DNA of 64,000 nucleotides from an uncultured Candidatus Saccharibacteria bacterium (GTDB lineage: Bacteria; Patescibacteriota; Saccharimonadia; Saccharimonadales; Saccharimonadaceae), in assembly GCA_937859515.1 (NCBI GenBank), contig CALMAK010000021.1, positions 1 through 64,000 on the forward strand. The letters are read 5' to 3'. This document shows, piece by piece, positions 25,789-34,670 of the stretch. The notes below the pieces were generated by a model, which saw nothing but the letters and a program-made list of their open reading frames with translations, had not been told where the DNA came from and made no database searches. A program made the position numbers and the translations under genes. Position 1 is the first letter of the stretch. Each line of letters opens with the position of its first letter.

Positions 25789-25806
25789 GCGCCCCAATCG
25801 GGGCGC
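25789..25806 (-). terminator. intrinsic terminator of the small membrane-protein gene
   Basis: GCGCCCC and GGGGCGC form a 7-bp stem with a 4-base loop, followed on the minus strand by TTTT. It lies just upstream of the TACAAT box of the RNase HII gene. Confidence 0.85.
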
Positions 25807-25825
25807 CAAGTATGCAAGTATATCA

Positions 25826-26443
25826 CTATACCTTAGAAACAGATACAATCTTAAATGTTGCAGTTTTTAACGACTCATACTTATCACTCTGAACAAGTGT
25901 GAATGCCTCAAAATCTTGCGATTGCCCTGCATTTAAGTCGTTCGCGTAAATTGTGTCATCGGCTAAGCGCTTACCGTCTGCATCAACTGCCTCAATCTGA
26001 ATGCTAAATGACTTCTTTTTACTCATCTTGTTATTTACACTAACCACTAATTTTGAGCTTTGCAACCCATATTCACTTTCAATAACCTCAAATTGGCCTA
26101 GGTCAACTTGAACATCATTCTTAAGAATATCTTCTGTGTTATTGCCTGACATATCGTCAGCTGTTTTACTGATCTCATCACCGACTTTTTCTAATGCATC
26201 ACCGACTGATTTCTGCATCGCAAGCGTAGTTCCCATTGAGGCGACTGCCAGCACAAACGCAGCTACCGCTGTTGCAATACTCTTCTTTTTTACTAGCGCA
26301 ACGATTGCAAATATTAACGCAAGTGCGCCAAGTACGAATGCCGCATTATTAATAATTGGGATAAATGATAGTACAACACCAATAATACCCAACACCAGGG
26401 CAGCTGTTGCAAACCCGCTCTTACTGTTTATATCCTTACCCAT
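25826..26443 (-). CDS. DUF4190-like small membrane protein with C-terminal DUF4352-like domain
   Basis: This 205-aa protein has two closely spaced hydrophobic helices (about residues 10-70, ALVLGIIGVVLSF.. and LGALALIFAIVALVKKK). A third short helix follows (about 73-90), then an extracytoplasmic beta-rich domain (about 115-205) resembling DUF4352/Ig-like lipoproteins. The function is unknown; such proteins are common surface components. The start at 26441-26443 is chosen because GGAGGGA lies 8 bases upstream. The frame extends to 26551, but that part overlaps a structured RNA with a terminator. It lies directly behind that RNA and may be controlled by it. Confidence 0.75.
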   Translation of the reverse strand: MGKDINSKSGFATAALVLGIIGVVLSFIPIINNAAFVLGALALIFAIVALVKKKSIATAVAAFVLAVASMGTTLAMQKSVGDALEKVGDEISKTADDMSGNNTEDILKNDVQVDLGQFEVIESEYGLQSSKLVVSVNNKMSKKKSFSIQIEAVDADGKRLADDTIYANDLNAGQSQDFEAFTLVQSDKYESLKTATFKIVSVSKV

Positions 26444-26471
26444 ACTGAGTTCCCTCCATTTTTGCTGCCAT

Positions 26472-26600
26472 AAAAAAGGACAGCCATTACTATTTGGCTG
26501 TCTACACCTAGAACAAAGAATCACTTCCGTGCTCATGCAATGGCTGCCCATTCATTCACGTAAATGATTCAAAGCTCACGCTTTATTCTAGATGTAGACA
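26472..26600 (-). ncRNA. structured leader or small RNA with terminator, about 129 nt
   Basis: The RNA has its own extended -10 (TGGTACAAT, -10 at 26606-26611), which places the 5' end near 26599. A 20-bp closing helix pairs 26581-26600 with 26499-26518; its only two non-Watson-Crick positions are G-U in the minus-strand RNA. Inside lie an AAAGC-GTGA-GCTTT hairpin and a GAATCA/TGATTC helix. At the 3' end is a terminator (stem 26479-26486 with 26495-26502, then six U). The internal segment 26539-26549 can pair over 11 positions with the terminator 3' arm (26478-26488), a classic antiterminator arrangement. I cannot match it to a known family. Confidence 0.7.
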
Positions 26601-26617
26601 TTTTCATTGTACCATAG

Positions 26618-26643
26618 AAAAACCACCTCTCATGCGAGGTGGT
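26618..26643 (-). terminator. rplS intrinsic terminator
   Basis: ACCACCTC and GAGGTGGT form an 8-bp stem with a 6-base loop, followed on the minus strand by TTTT. It separates rplS from the promoter of the structured RNA. Confidence 0.9.
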
Positions 26644-26668
26644 CGATCTTTTCCTTAAGGCAGGGTGG

Positions 26669-27112
26669 TTATTCTGCTTTTTTTTCAGGCTCAGCTTCAG
26701 CTGGCGCCTCTTCAGCAACTTCTACAGGTGCTTCTTCAAGCGTATTCACCGCCTCGCGGTCAAAGCCAACGGCTGTAAGACGTGCACTCTTACCGCTGCG
26801 ATTACGCAGGTATGAAAGAAAGTTACGGCGAACCTTAGCGCGACGTACAATTTCTATCTTTTCAACCAATGGACTGTGTAGAAGGAATGACTTCTCAACA
26901 CCAACACCAGATGCAATCTTGCGAACGGTGATGCGGCTTGTGTGCTGATTCTTGTTATCCGTACGAATAACGACACCTTCAAATACCTGGACACGCTCTT
27001 TGTTGCCTTCTTTAATTTTCTGGTGGACACGAACGGTATCACCGCTACGAGCATCAACAACTGAATGTTTCTTCTGCTCATCATTTACCTTTTGAATAAG
27101 TGCAAAACTCAT
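26669..27112 (-). CDS. rplS: 50S ribosomal protein L19
   Basis: L19 sits at the subunit interface of the large ribosomal subunit. The conserved body (residues 1-115) contains GDTVRVHQKIKEGNKERVQ, FEGVVIR and VRRAKVRRNFLSYLR. Residues 116-147 are an acidic Ala/Glu/Pro/Val extension (EAPVEVAEEAPAEAEPEKKA) beyond the usual length, of unknown use. AGAGGT lies 8 bases before ATG. The gene is monocistronic, with its own promoter, structured leader and terminator; the usual trmD and rimM neighbours are absent. Confidence 0.96.
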   Translation of the reverse strand: MSFALIQKVNDEQKKHSVVDARSGDTVRVHQKIKEGNKERVQVFEGVVIRTDNKNQHTSRITVRKIASGVGVEKSFLLHSPLVEKIEIVRRAKVRRNFLSYLRNRSGKSARLTAVGFDREAVNTLEEAPVEVAEEAPAEAEPEKKAE

Positions 27113-27229
27113 ACTATTTACCTCTGATTAGTGCCATTGTTTGATCTTGGCTGGCCACGCAGTTGTATCCCTGCGGCTCCACACCGTTCAAACGAGGCGA
27201 TTACTATATACAATCAATCGCTGATTATA
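27113..27229 (-). promoter_or_regulatory. rplS promoter and structured leader
   Basis: TATAAT (27224-27229) starts an mRNA of about 105 leader bases. It can form a GCGATT/AATCGC hairpin, a GTTTGA/TCAAAC helix (27188-27193 with 27139-27144), and an inner GCC-GCAG/CTGCG-GGC hairpin. The position fits a ribosomal-protein autoregulatory leader, as known for L19 in Firmicutes, but similarity to that family was not tested. Confidence 0.55.
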
Positions 27230-27254
27230 GCACAAAACTGCTTTGATTAAAAGG

Positions 27255-28874
27255 TTAAATAACGCGATTAACTTCTTCTAACGTTGTGTCACCGCGAAGC
27301 GCCGCCAGAACACCCTGTTCGAGCAGCGTCAACATACCGTTATCTCGCGCAATCTTCTCAATCGCCTCGGCATGAACATCGACAACATCTCCACGCAAAA
27401 ATGCCTGAATTGGCTCGGTTACGACCAATTGCTCAATAATCACAATGCGACCCTTATATCCAAATGGTGAGTCGTCGGTCTTAACTGGGCGATATAGCTT
27501 GAAATTATCAAAATCAGGCTTTTCAACATGATCTGGCAAATCCTTCAGAATTTCTTGCACCCATTTACGTGTTGATGGATCGGGATCGTAGGCCTCTTTA
27601 TTATCGTCCAACTTACGCACCAGCCTCTGTGCCATCACCATACGAATTGCCGTACTAAAGATAGGGTTAACACCAATAAGATCTATCATGCGGCTAAATG
27701 CCGTTGAAGTCGAGTTGGCGTGAAAGCTTGATAATACAAGGTGGCCGGTAATTGACGCCTGAATCGCCGTCTTTGCCGTGTCGGCATCACGAATCTCACC
27801 AACCATCACGACATCCGGATCAAGACGCAGTACGCTACGCAGGCCATCGGCAAAGTGTTGGCCACCCGTTGTATCAATCGGGATCTGCGCAATGCCGCCA
27901 ATGCCGTACTCAATCGGATCCTCTAGGGTGATAATCTTACGGTCACTGGTGTTAAGCGCGTTAATCATACTGTACAATGTCGTCGACTTACCAGAACCAG
28001 TTGGACCAACCATAAGGAGCATTCCGCGTGGGTGGCTGACAATTTCATTGATTTCCTGACGTTCGCGGTCTTGGATACCCAAAAGATCAAGGTTCAACAT
28101 CGACTCGTCAAAGTTGAAGAGTCGCATTACAGCATCTTGTCCATACAGCGTTGGGACCGTCTCAACACGAATATTCAAAAGGTGCGTGGCACCATCACGG
28201 GTAATCTCGCGTTGCATATGGCCCGATTGCGGCGTACTAGCAGCCGATGATACACCGGCACGTGACGCTAATTCACCCATGATAATGCGATAGCGATCAC
28301 GTTCGAGATCTGCCACAGGATGCAGTGTACCGTCAACACGCATACGCACACGGATATAAGTACGCTGATTTTCAATGTGAATATCGCTGGCACCTAGCTT
28401 ATCGGCCTGATCCAGTAAAAAGTTAAACAACTCGTCAGTACCAACTGAATTCAGTGTTTGACTCACTGATGCCAATGTATCACTGTCGCCTTCGCTGGCG
28501 ATCTTGATGTCATCATAGACCACCTTCTTTGGTGGGTCAAAACGCTCCATAAAGGCGCGGTACCCGCTGTTGCTAATCAGATAAAAGACAGCCGTCTGGC
28601 CAGATTCCGCATATTTTCGCTGGATCTCCTTAGGCACAGACTGCGGCGTCTGTGTCGTAATACCATACTGCCACGGCTCGGCCTCACTGCCAGGAATAAG
28701 AGGAATGATACGGCTCTTGTGCATCTCAGCAACTTCCAGCATATCGCGCGCCAATGGCAACGTCTCTTCAATGGGTCGCGTATCGAGATACTGTAACCCT
28801 AAAATTGCTGATCGCTTTGCGGTCGCCTCCTCGTCCTGCTCGCGCCGACGCTGTTGAATTTTATCTTCGTCCAT
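27255..28874 (-). CDS. pilB: type IV pilus assembly ATPase PilB (GspE family)
   Basis: PilB powers pilus extension from the cytoplasmic face of the inner membrane. The protein has 539 aa. An N-terminal region (1-150) is followed by the GspE core with Walker A GPTGSGKSTTLYSMINALN, the Asp box LEDPIEYGIGGIAQ, and the Walker B/His region DPDVVMVGEIRDADTAKTAI and GHLVLSSFHAN. The tetracysteine zinc motif of classical PilB is not seen. TATAAT lies 9 bases before ATG (leaderless). It is divergent from the SpoU gene. Pilins at 4.2 and 16.7 kb are likely clients; pilC, pilD and pilT are not in the window. Confidence 0.92.
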   Translation of the reverse strand: MDEDKIQQRRREQDEEATAKRSAILGLQYLDTRPIEETLPLARDMLEVAEMHKSRIIPLIPGSEAEPWQYGITTQTPQSVPKEIQRKYAESGQTAVFYLISNSGYRAFMERFDPPKKVVYDDIKIASEGDSDTLASVSQTLNSVGTDELFNFLLDQADKLGASDIHIENQRTYIRVRMRVDGTLHPVADLERDRYRIIMGELASRAGVSSAASTPQSGHMQREITRDGATHLLNIRVETVPTLYGQDAVMRLFNFDESMLNLDLLGIQDRERQEINEIVSHPRGMLLMVGPTGSGKSTTLYSMINALNTSDRKIITLEDPIEYGIGGIAQIPIDTTGGQHFADGLRSVLRLDPDVVMVGEIRDADTAKTAIQASITGHLVLSSFHANSTSTAFSRMIDLIGVNPIFSTAIRMVMAQRLVRKLDDNKEAYDPDPSTRKWVQEILKDLPDHVEKPDFDNFKLYRPVKTDDSPFGYKGRIVIIEQLVVTEPIQAFLRGDVVDVHAEAIEKIARDNGMLTLLEQGVLAALRGDTTLEEVNRVI

Positions 28875-28957
28875 ATTGGCCTTATTATAGCGTAAAACGC
28901 AAGCGTTTTAAACTATTGTCCCTTTTGCCTCGTACTCTGCTATCATAAGTTGTACGT

Positions 28958-29464
28958 ATGCCTGAAGTAATCGTTATCGCCCACAATATCCGATCAACTC
29001 ACAATGTTGGTGCCTTCCTCCGTACCTGCGACGGCTTTGGCGTTAAAAAGTTTATTTTCAGCGGCTATACCCCCTACCCAACGCTAGAAGATGATACCCG
29101 CCTCCCTCACTTTGCCGACAAGATTACACGACAGATTCACAAGACTGCACTGGGCGCCGAGACAACTGTGCCATTTGAACGTCACGAGCTACCACCTCTG
29201 CAGCAATTAAAAGATGAAGGCTATACCATCGTTGGTCTCGAACAGGATGAGCGCTCAGTTATGCTGCCAGACTATCGAACCCCAAACAAGGTCGCCCTAC
29301 TACTTGGCAACGAAATCGATGGCATCTACCCTGAATACCGTGACCAATGCGATGATCTCATCGAGATCCCGATGGAAGGGCAAAAGGAATCTTTTAATGT
29401 CAGCGTGGCGACCGGCATCGCCCTTTATCATCTCACCTCCGTAGGTGCAAGAGATTCTACTTAA
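28958..29464 (+). CDS. SpoU/TrmH family RNA 2'-O-methyltransferase
   Basis: This 168-aa SPOUT-class methyltransferase acts on tRNA or rRNA ribose. Its three signature motifs are NIRSTHNVGAFLRTCDGFG (1), LLLGNEIDGI (2) and IEIPMEGQKESFNVSVATGIA (3). The protein consists of the catalytic trefoil-knot domain only, so its target (TrmH, TrmL or RlmB-like) cannot be assigned. A TATCAT -10 lies 11 bases before ATG. It overlaps the convergent dnaE gene by 8 bases at the stop. Confidence 0.92.
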   Translation: MPEVIVIAHNIRSTHNVGAFLRTCDGFGVKKFIFSGYTPYPTLEDDTRLPHFADKITRQIHKTALGAETTVPFERHELPPLQQLKDEGYTIVGLEQDERSVMLPDYRTPNKVALLLGNEIDGIYPEYRDQCDDLIEIPMEGQKESFNVSVATGIALYHLTSVGARDST

Positions 29465-32400
29465 TTGCAACGCAGTCTTCGCCAAGCAATTTGACCAGTT
29501 CGTCAGTTAGTGTACCTTCTGCTTCGACATTAAACGGCAGTTTAATTGCTGACTTTTTATCTTCACCCAATACCAACACCACTTGGTCTATGCCCGGGAA
29601 TTTTGCACAGAGTTGACGTAATGTTGTCAGCGCTGCATGATCATCGGTGTTCTTTACATGAATAAACATCTGTTTGGCAACCGGAATCTCGGGCGCAGGC
29701 AGTGATGTAGGTTGTGTGTCGGCCTTTTTAGCCACTGGCGTCTCGTTGGTAACATTAGTACCAGATTTTGCCGCCCTATACGCTGCAACGCGCGTCGCCT
29801 TCACCTTAGCGCTCATACGGGGCGCCTCCATCTTACGTCCGGTTGACTCATAGGTCTGCAATTCTTCGTCCGTTACCTCAATAATTTCGTCAGCGATGAC
29901 ACTGGCTTCACCGCGAAGGTTACCGTCTCGATCGCGCGCATTTACCTTGCCGGTGATACGAATCACTGCATCCTGTATCAACTTCGCGCCCACTTGCTCG
30001 TACAGATTCGGAAATACCACGATCTCAGTCTCGTTAGATTTGTCCTCGATCTTCACGAACGCCATCTTGGTACCAGACTTTGTAATAATTGAACGAACAC
30101 TCGATATCAGACCACCAATTGTCACTTTTTTACCATCAATATCTTCATTAACGCGAGACAATGGAATTGTTTGCTCTTCAAAATATGCATCATAATTATC
30201 CAATGGATGCGAACTAATAAACAATCCCATCAGCTCTCGTTCCCATGTGAGGCGTTCTTTATCAGTATATTTGGTCGGCGCGTCAACCAGATTCATAGTT
30301 GACTGTACACCTGATGCACCAGAGTCTGCCAACATACCGAAGAGGTCAGTTTGTCCACTAAGGGCCTCTTTTTGCACCTTGCTTGCAAACGCCGTAATAG
30401 TATCGAGATTAAATAGCAGATCTGAACGATCACCGAAGCGATCGAATCCGCCCGATTTAACCAGCGACTCCCATGCCTTCCGGTTAAACTTTGAGGTCGA
30501 AACACGTTTTGCAAAATCCTCAATGCTCGTAAATTTGCCTTCAATATCACGTGTGCGCAAGATCTCCTCAACTGCGCCCGTACCAACGCCCTTGACCGCT
30601 GCCATCCCAAAGCGAATTTTACTCTCATCTGGCACTACTGCGAATTCGACGAATGATTCGTTAACATCAGGCGCCATGACTTCGATACCCATATGCTTGC
30701 ACTCGGTGATCTCAATTGCCAGACGCTCGACATCATCGTGATCACTGGTCATCAGCGCAGCCATAAAGGCGTCAGGATAATGCGCCTTCAGGTACGCCGT
30801 CCAGTAGGCAATGAGGCCATAACACGCCGCGTGCGACTTGTTGAAACAGTAATTAGCAAATTCTTCCAGCTGATCCCAAAAAAGCTCAGCAATTTCTTTT
30901 TTGGCACTACTCGTCTTGATTGCACCATCGACAAAATCAACCTTCACCTTGCGCATCAGATCAATGTTCTTTTTACCCACCGCCTTACGCAATGTGTCGG
31001 CCTGACCACCGGTAAATCCACACCATTCTTTTGAAATCTGCATAAACTGCTCCTGATAGACCAAAATACCGTAGGTGTTTTTTAATGAATTCTCCATGCC
31101 CTTGTCAAGATAGGTAATCTCTTCTTGGCCATGCTTTCGCTTAATAAAGCTGTCGATAAACTGCATTGGGCCCGGGCGATAGAGGGCCACCATGGCGATA
31201 ATGTCATCAAAAACACTTGGTTTTAGCTCGCGCAGATACCGCTTCATACCTGCAGATTCCAATTGGAAAACACCAGTTGTGTCACCACGCTGAAACAGTT
31301 CGTATGTCTTTTCATCATCCAGCGGAATGGTCGAAAGATCAATCTTGGTCTTGTACACCTTTTTAATAATACGTAGCGCATTATTAATAATCGTAAGGTT
31401 TGATAGACCCAAAAAGTCCATCTTAAGTAATCCAAGCTCTTCCACTGGACCCATCGGATACTGTGTTGCTACAACACCCTTTTGTGCCATCTCGAGTGGT
31501 ACGTACTTTACAATATCGTCCGGTGCAATCACCACACCAGCCGCATGAACGCCATGCGAACGAATTGTACCCTCAAGACGGATTGCAAAGTCAAACACGC
31601 GCTTGGCGGTTGGATTAGTATCGTACTCTTTCTTCAAATCAGCATCTTCGACAACACTCTTTGCTAGTGGGATATGACGACCCTGCTGCGGAGGCGGAAT
31701 CAGCTTCGCCAAACGATCACTTTCGCCATACGGCACCTGAAGCACGCGGGCCACATCGCGCACTGCCGCACGTGCAGCCATCTTACCGAATGTTACAATA
31801 TTCGCGACGCGCTCGCTTCCGTATTTATTAGCGCAATACTCAATCACCTCATTGCGACGTGTATCCTGAATATCAATATCGATATCTGGCATTGAGATAC
31901 GATCAGGATTGAGGAATCGCTCAAAAAGAAGATCGTACTTAAGGGGATCAAGATCGGTGATATTTAGTGCGTAAGCAATAATTGATCCAGCGGCCGAACC
32001 ACGACCTGGACCAAAAATAATCCCCTGTCCTTTGCCCCAGTTAATAAAGTCTTGCACGATCAAGAAGTAGCCATTGTACCCCATGCGATTTAGCACATCA
32101 AATTCCATATCAAGACGTTCGGTCTCGCTCTCTGTCAATAATCCGCGAATTCCTTCATTGCTCATCGCGATCGCTTCGTCGACCGTCTTGCCATGATACC
32201 TAACAGCCATTCCTCGATATACCAGCATATCCAGATATTCCTTTTCACTCTCACCATTTGGCGTTGGGAATTTTGGAATCAAGATCTTACCAAGCTCTAA
32301 CTCGACATCGCATCGATCGGCAATGCGTCTCGTATTCGCCACAGCCTCGGGATTTGTCTTGTTCCAGCGTTCGATAATCTCTGCTGGGTCGGTTACATGC

Positions 32401-33176
32401 AATTCAAAGTCTTTCAGGCTCATACGCTTTTCATCTGATAGGTACGCGCCCGTACCAACACATAACAGTATTTCATGCGAATCTTGATCATCGTGCGATA
32501 AATAGTGACCATCACTAGTGACAACGGTCGGAACATCAAGCTCTTTAGATAGCCTCTCTAGATATTCATTAATTTTAACTTGAACATCCCACCTACTAGG
32601 ACAATCGGGGTGACCATGATCTTGCAATTCCAGATAATAACGATCACCGAAAATGTCTTTATACCACTGGGCAATCTTTTTTGCCTCTTCATAATTATCG
32701 GCGCGTAGATTCTCACCCAGCTCACCACTGGCACATCCACTTAAAGCGATAATACCCTCGTTATACTCCTCTAGCAAATCGTGATCAATACGTGGTTTAT
32801 AGTACATACCTTCAAGATTCGCCTTGCTAGACAGCATCATCAGATTCTCGTATCCCTTCTTATTCATTGCAAGAAGAATAAGGTGATACCTGGCTTTGTC
32901 TTTTTGCGGGTCACGGTCATGGCGGCTACGTGCCGCCACATACGCCTCGATACCTAAAATCGGCTTCACGCCAGCATCTTTAGCGGATTTATAAAACTCA
33001 ACAGCACCACTCATCGTACCGTGATCAGTAATCGCCACGGCCTCCATACCCAGCTCCTTGACATGGTCAACGAGTGCCGGAATTTTCGTCAATCCATCTA
33101 AGAGGCTGTGATGTGTATGATTATGCAAGTGCACATAATCACTCGGCGCCAGCAGTGTGTCTATTTTACTCCCCAT
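29457..33176 (-). CDS. dnaE: DNA polymerase III subunit alpha
   Basis: DnaE is the replicative polymerase catalytic subunit. The protein has 1239 aa: an N-terminal PHP domain (VHLHNHTHHSLLDGLTKI, residues 16-33), polymerase active-site aspartates in MPDIDIDIQD, and the thumb/fingers. A tandem HhH region follows, then a C-terminal OB-fold (KKVTIGGLISSVRSIITK). The last 100 residues contain a Lys/Ala-rich linker and a DnaE C-terminal domain. TATAAT lies 11 bases before ATG. The preceding gene pair ends 25 bases upstream. Confidence 0.97.
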   Translation of the reverse strand: MGSKIDTLLAPSDYVHLHNHTHHSLLDGLTKIPALVDHVKELGMEAVAITDHGTMSGAVEFYKSAKDAGVKPILGIEAYVAARSRHDRDPQKDKARYHLILLAMNKKGYENLMMLSSKANLEGMYYKPRIDHDLLEEYNEGIIALSGCASGELGENLRADNYEEAKKIAQWYKDIFGDRYYLELQDHGHPDCPSRWDVQVKINEYLERLSKELDVPTVVTSDGHYLSHDDQDSHEILLCVGTGAYLSDEKRMSLKDFELHVTDPAEIIERWNKTNPEAVANTRRIADRCDVELELGKILIPKFPTPNGESEKEYLDMLVYRGMAVRYHGKTVDEAIAMSNEGIRGLLTESETERLDMEFDVLNRMGYNGYFLIVQDFINWGKGQGIIFGPGRGSAAGSIIAYALNITDLDPLKYDLLFERFLNPDRISMPDIDIDIQDTRRNEVIEYCANKYGSERVANIVTFGKMAARAAVRDVARVLQVPYGESDRLAKLIPPPQQGRHIPLAKSVVEDADLKKEYDTNPTAKRVFDFAIRLEGTIRSHGVHAAGVVIAPDDIVKYVPLEMAQKGVVATQYPMGPVEELGLLKMDFLGLSNLTIINNALRIIKKVYKTKIDLSTIPLDDEKTYELFQRGDTTGVFQLESAGMKRYLRELKPSVFDDIIAMVALYRPGPMQFIDSFIKRKHGQEEITYLDKGMENSLKNTYGILVYQEQFMQISKEWCGFTGGQADTLRKAVGKKNIDLMRKVKVDFVDGAIKTSSAKKEIAELFWDQLEEFANYCFNKSHAACYGLIAYWTAYLKAHYPDAFMAALMTSDHDDVERLAIEITECKHMGIEVMAPDVNESFVEFAVVPDESKIRFGMAAVKGVGTGAVEEILRTRDIEGKFTSIEDFAKRVSTSKFNRKAWESLVKSGGFDRFGDRSDLLFNLDTITAFASKVQKEALSGQTDLFGMLADSGASGVQSTMNLVDAPTKYTDKERLTWERELMGLFISSHPLDNYDAYFEEQTIPLSRVNEDIDGKKVTIGGLISSVRSIITKSGTKMAFVKIEDKSNETEIVVFPNLYEQVGAKLIQDAVIRITGKVNARDRDGNLRGEASVIADEIIEVTDEELQTYESTGRKMEAPRMSAKVKATRVAAYRAAKSGTNVTNETPVAKKADTQPTSLPAPEIPVAKQMFIHVKNTDDHAALTTLRQLCAKFPGIDQVVLVLGEDKKSAIKLPFNVEAEGTLTDELVKLLGEDCVAIK

Positions 33177-33201
33177 AGCTACTATCTATTATAGCAGAGA
33201 A

Positions 33202-33498
33202 TTATGTCGCTCGATTACCAAGCGTATCGAGAATTTGCTGTATAAAGTCACTAAGAAATGGCACGACAGCGCCTAATTGCGCAAGCAGCCACACCAGAAG
33301 GCCAATAAGAATCGTACCACCCAACACACTACCTAGTCCAAAGAATAGTCCTCGCACAAAATTCATCCAGTAAATCTGACGACGATTCTCATACATGTCG
33401 TTAAGCAAGCTTTCTAGCAACGCTCGTTTTGCACCAGCATGCTGATCCCGTTTGAACTTTTGAAATAATGAAAAGCGCTGCTTCTTGTTATCCGTCAT
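33202..33498 (-). CDS. DUF5665-type small membrane protein, 98 aa
   Basis: A basic N-terminal region is followed by one or two hydrophobic segments (FVRGLFFGLGSVLGGTILIG, then LLVWLLAQLGAVVPFLSDFI). The RGLFFGLGS..GG core and overall size match DUF5665 proteins of unknown function. The ATG overlaps the stop of the upstream small gene by four bases (ATGA), so the two are co-translated. They form the end of the gatC-galU operon. Confidence 0.75.
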   Translation of the reverse strand: MTDNKKQRFSLFQKFKRDQHAGAKRALLESLLNDMYENRRQIYWMNFVRGLFFGLGSVLGGTILIGLLVWLLAQLGAVVPFLSDFIQQILDTLGNRAT

Positions 33499-33758
33499 TT
33501 CGACTCCCTTTTAGCTCGTGATCCTGATTTCTTGTACTTTTTATATACAGTAATTATTTTTTTCCTAGCAGCGATCGCAAATGGTATAGCCAGTTGCAGT
33601 GACCGCATCCCTCGTCCTAGTCGCATGAACATCGTCTGAGAGTCATCGCCGACACGTCGCAACTCCCGACCAAGGCGCACGAACTGCACCGCCAGCACCA
33701 ACGCCAATGCCAGAACAACGATACCGACAAGTGCAAAGAGTCCAACAATAATATGCAT
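33495..33758 (-). CDS. small single-helix membrane protein, 87 aa
   Basis: I do not recognise a family. An N-terminal hydrophobic helix (about residues 3-26) is followed by a basic cytoplasmic region with RLGRELRRVGDDSQTMF and a Lys/Arg-rich tail. It lies 19 bases after galU and overlaps the next small membrane gene by 4 bases. The two may form a membrane pair. Confidence 0.65.
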   Translation of the reverse strand: MHIIVGLFALVGIVVLALALVLAVQFVRLGRELRRVGDDSQTMFMRLGRGMRSLQLAIPFAIAARKKIITVYKKYKKSGSRAKRESK

Positions 33759-33777
33759 ACCCCCTATTTTACACCAG

Positions 33778-34668
33778 CTACACCCTGGAGCGTAAAAACT
33801 CTGCTAGTTGATTGCCAAAATCAGGATGATTGAGGCCGAAATCAATCACTGTCTTGAGATATTCCAACTTATCACCCGTGTCATAGTACGTGCCGTTCTG
33901 AATCTCACATGCATAAAATGTATGCTTATCATCAATCATCTGCTGAATAATCGGCTGCAGAGTAAATTCGCCATTGCCATCATAGACATCTTTTGCGCGT
34001 TCAAGATATGCAAAGAACTCTCCACCCAATAAGTAACTACTGACCGTTGCAAGATTTGACGGTGCGTTAGCCTTACCAGGTTTTTCGATAATACGGCTCA
34101 TTTTCATAATGCCATCACTCACCTTATCGCCCGCCACAATTCCATATCGGCCATACTCATCGTCGCTAATGACGCTTTTGCACGAAAAAACACCACCATC
34201 ATATTGTTCAGCTGCTGTAATCATCTGCCTAAACCGACTAGGACTGGCCATAATAAAGTCATCAGCAAACGCATAAATAAACGATTCGTCAGGACTAATC
34301 AGATGCGCCGCACATGCCAATGGCGTCGCATTGCCATAGGGACCTTTTTGGCGAATATAGACAAAATTTGCAAGGTTCGAAACAGCCTCAACTTCGTCAA
34401 TATAATGCTTCTTCTTTTCACCGCCAGCACGAAGATTTGCCAATAGCTCTTCACTAGGCACGTCAAAATGATCTTCAATTGAGCGCTTATTCCCACTACC
34501 GATAATAATGATATCCTTGATACCCGCCTCGACTAATTCTTCAACAACATATTGAATGATAGGCTTGTCAATAAGCGGCATCATCTCCTTTGGCATCGCC
34601 TTAGTTTGCGGCAAAAAGCGTGTGCCGAATCCTGCTGCTGCGATGATTGCTTTGGTTGGTTTTTTCAT
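33778..34668 (-). CDS. galU: UTP--glucose-1-phosphate uridylyltransferase
   Basis: GalU makes UDP-glucose from UTP and glucose-1-phosphate for cell-envelope glycans. The protein has 296 aa with the nucleotide-binding start IIAAAGFGTRFLPQTKAMPK, the metal-site region FIYAFADDFI and IEKPGKANAPSNLA. The length is standard. It starts 2 bases after the nudix gene within the gatCAB operon, so it is co-expressed with the tRNA amidotransferase. Confidence 0.95.
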   Translation of the reverse strand: MKKPTKAIIAAAGFGTRFLPQTKAMPKEMMPLIDKPIIQYVVEELVEAGIKDIIIIGSGNKRSIEDHFDVPSEELLANLRAGGEKKKHYIDEVEAVSNLANFVYIRQKGPYGNATPLACAAHLISPDESFIYAFADDFIMASPSRFRQMITAAEQYDGGVFSCKSVISDDEYGRYGIVAGDKVSDGIMKMSRIIEKPGKANAPSNLATVSSYLLGGEFFAYLERAKDVYDGNGEFTLQPIIQQMIDDKHTFYACEIQNGTYYDTGDKLEYLKTVIDFGLNHPDFGNQLAEFLRSRV

Positions 34669-34670
34669 AA

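Noticed and set aside
26444-26551. N-terminal extension with CxxC and a later Cys (zinc-ribbon-like) for the small membrane protein
   Set aside because: Only three cysteines are present, the extension overlaps the terminator and helices of the structured RNA, and the ATG at 26443 has a good ribosome-binding site.
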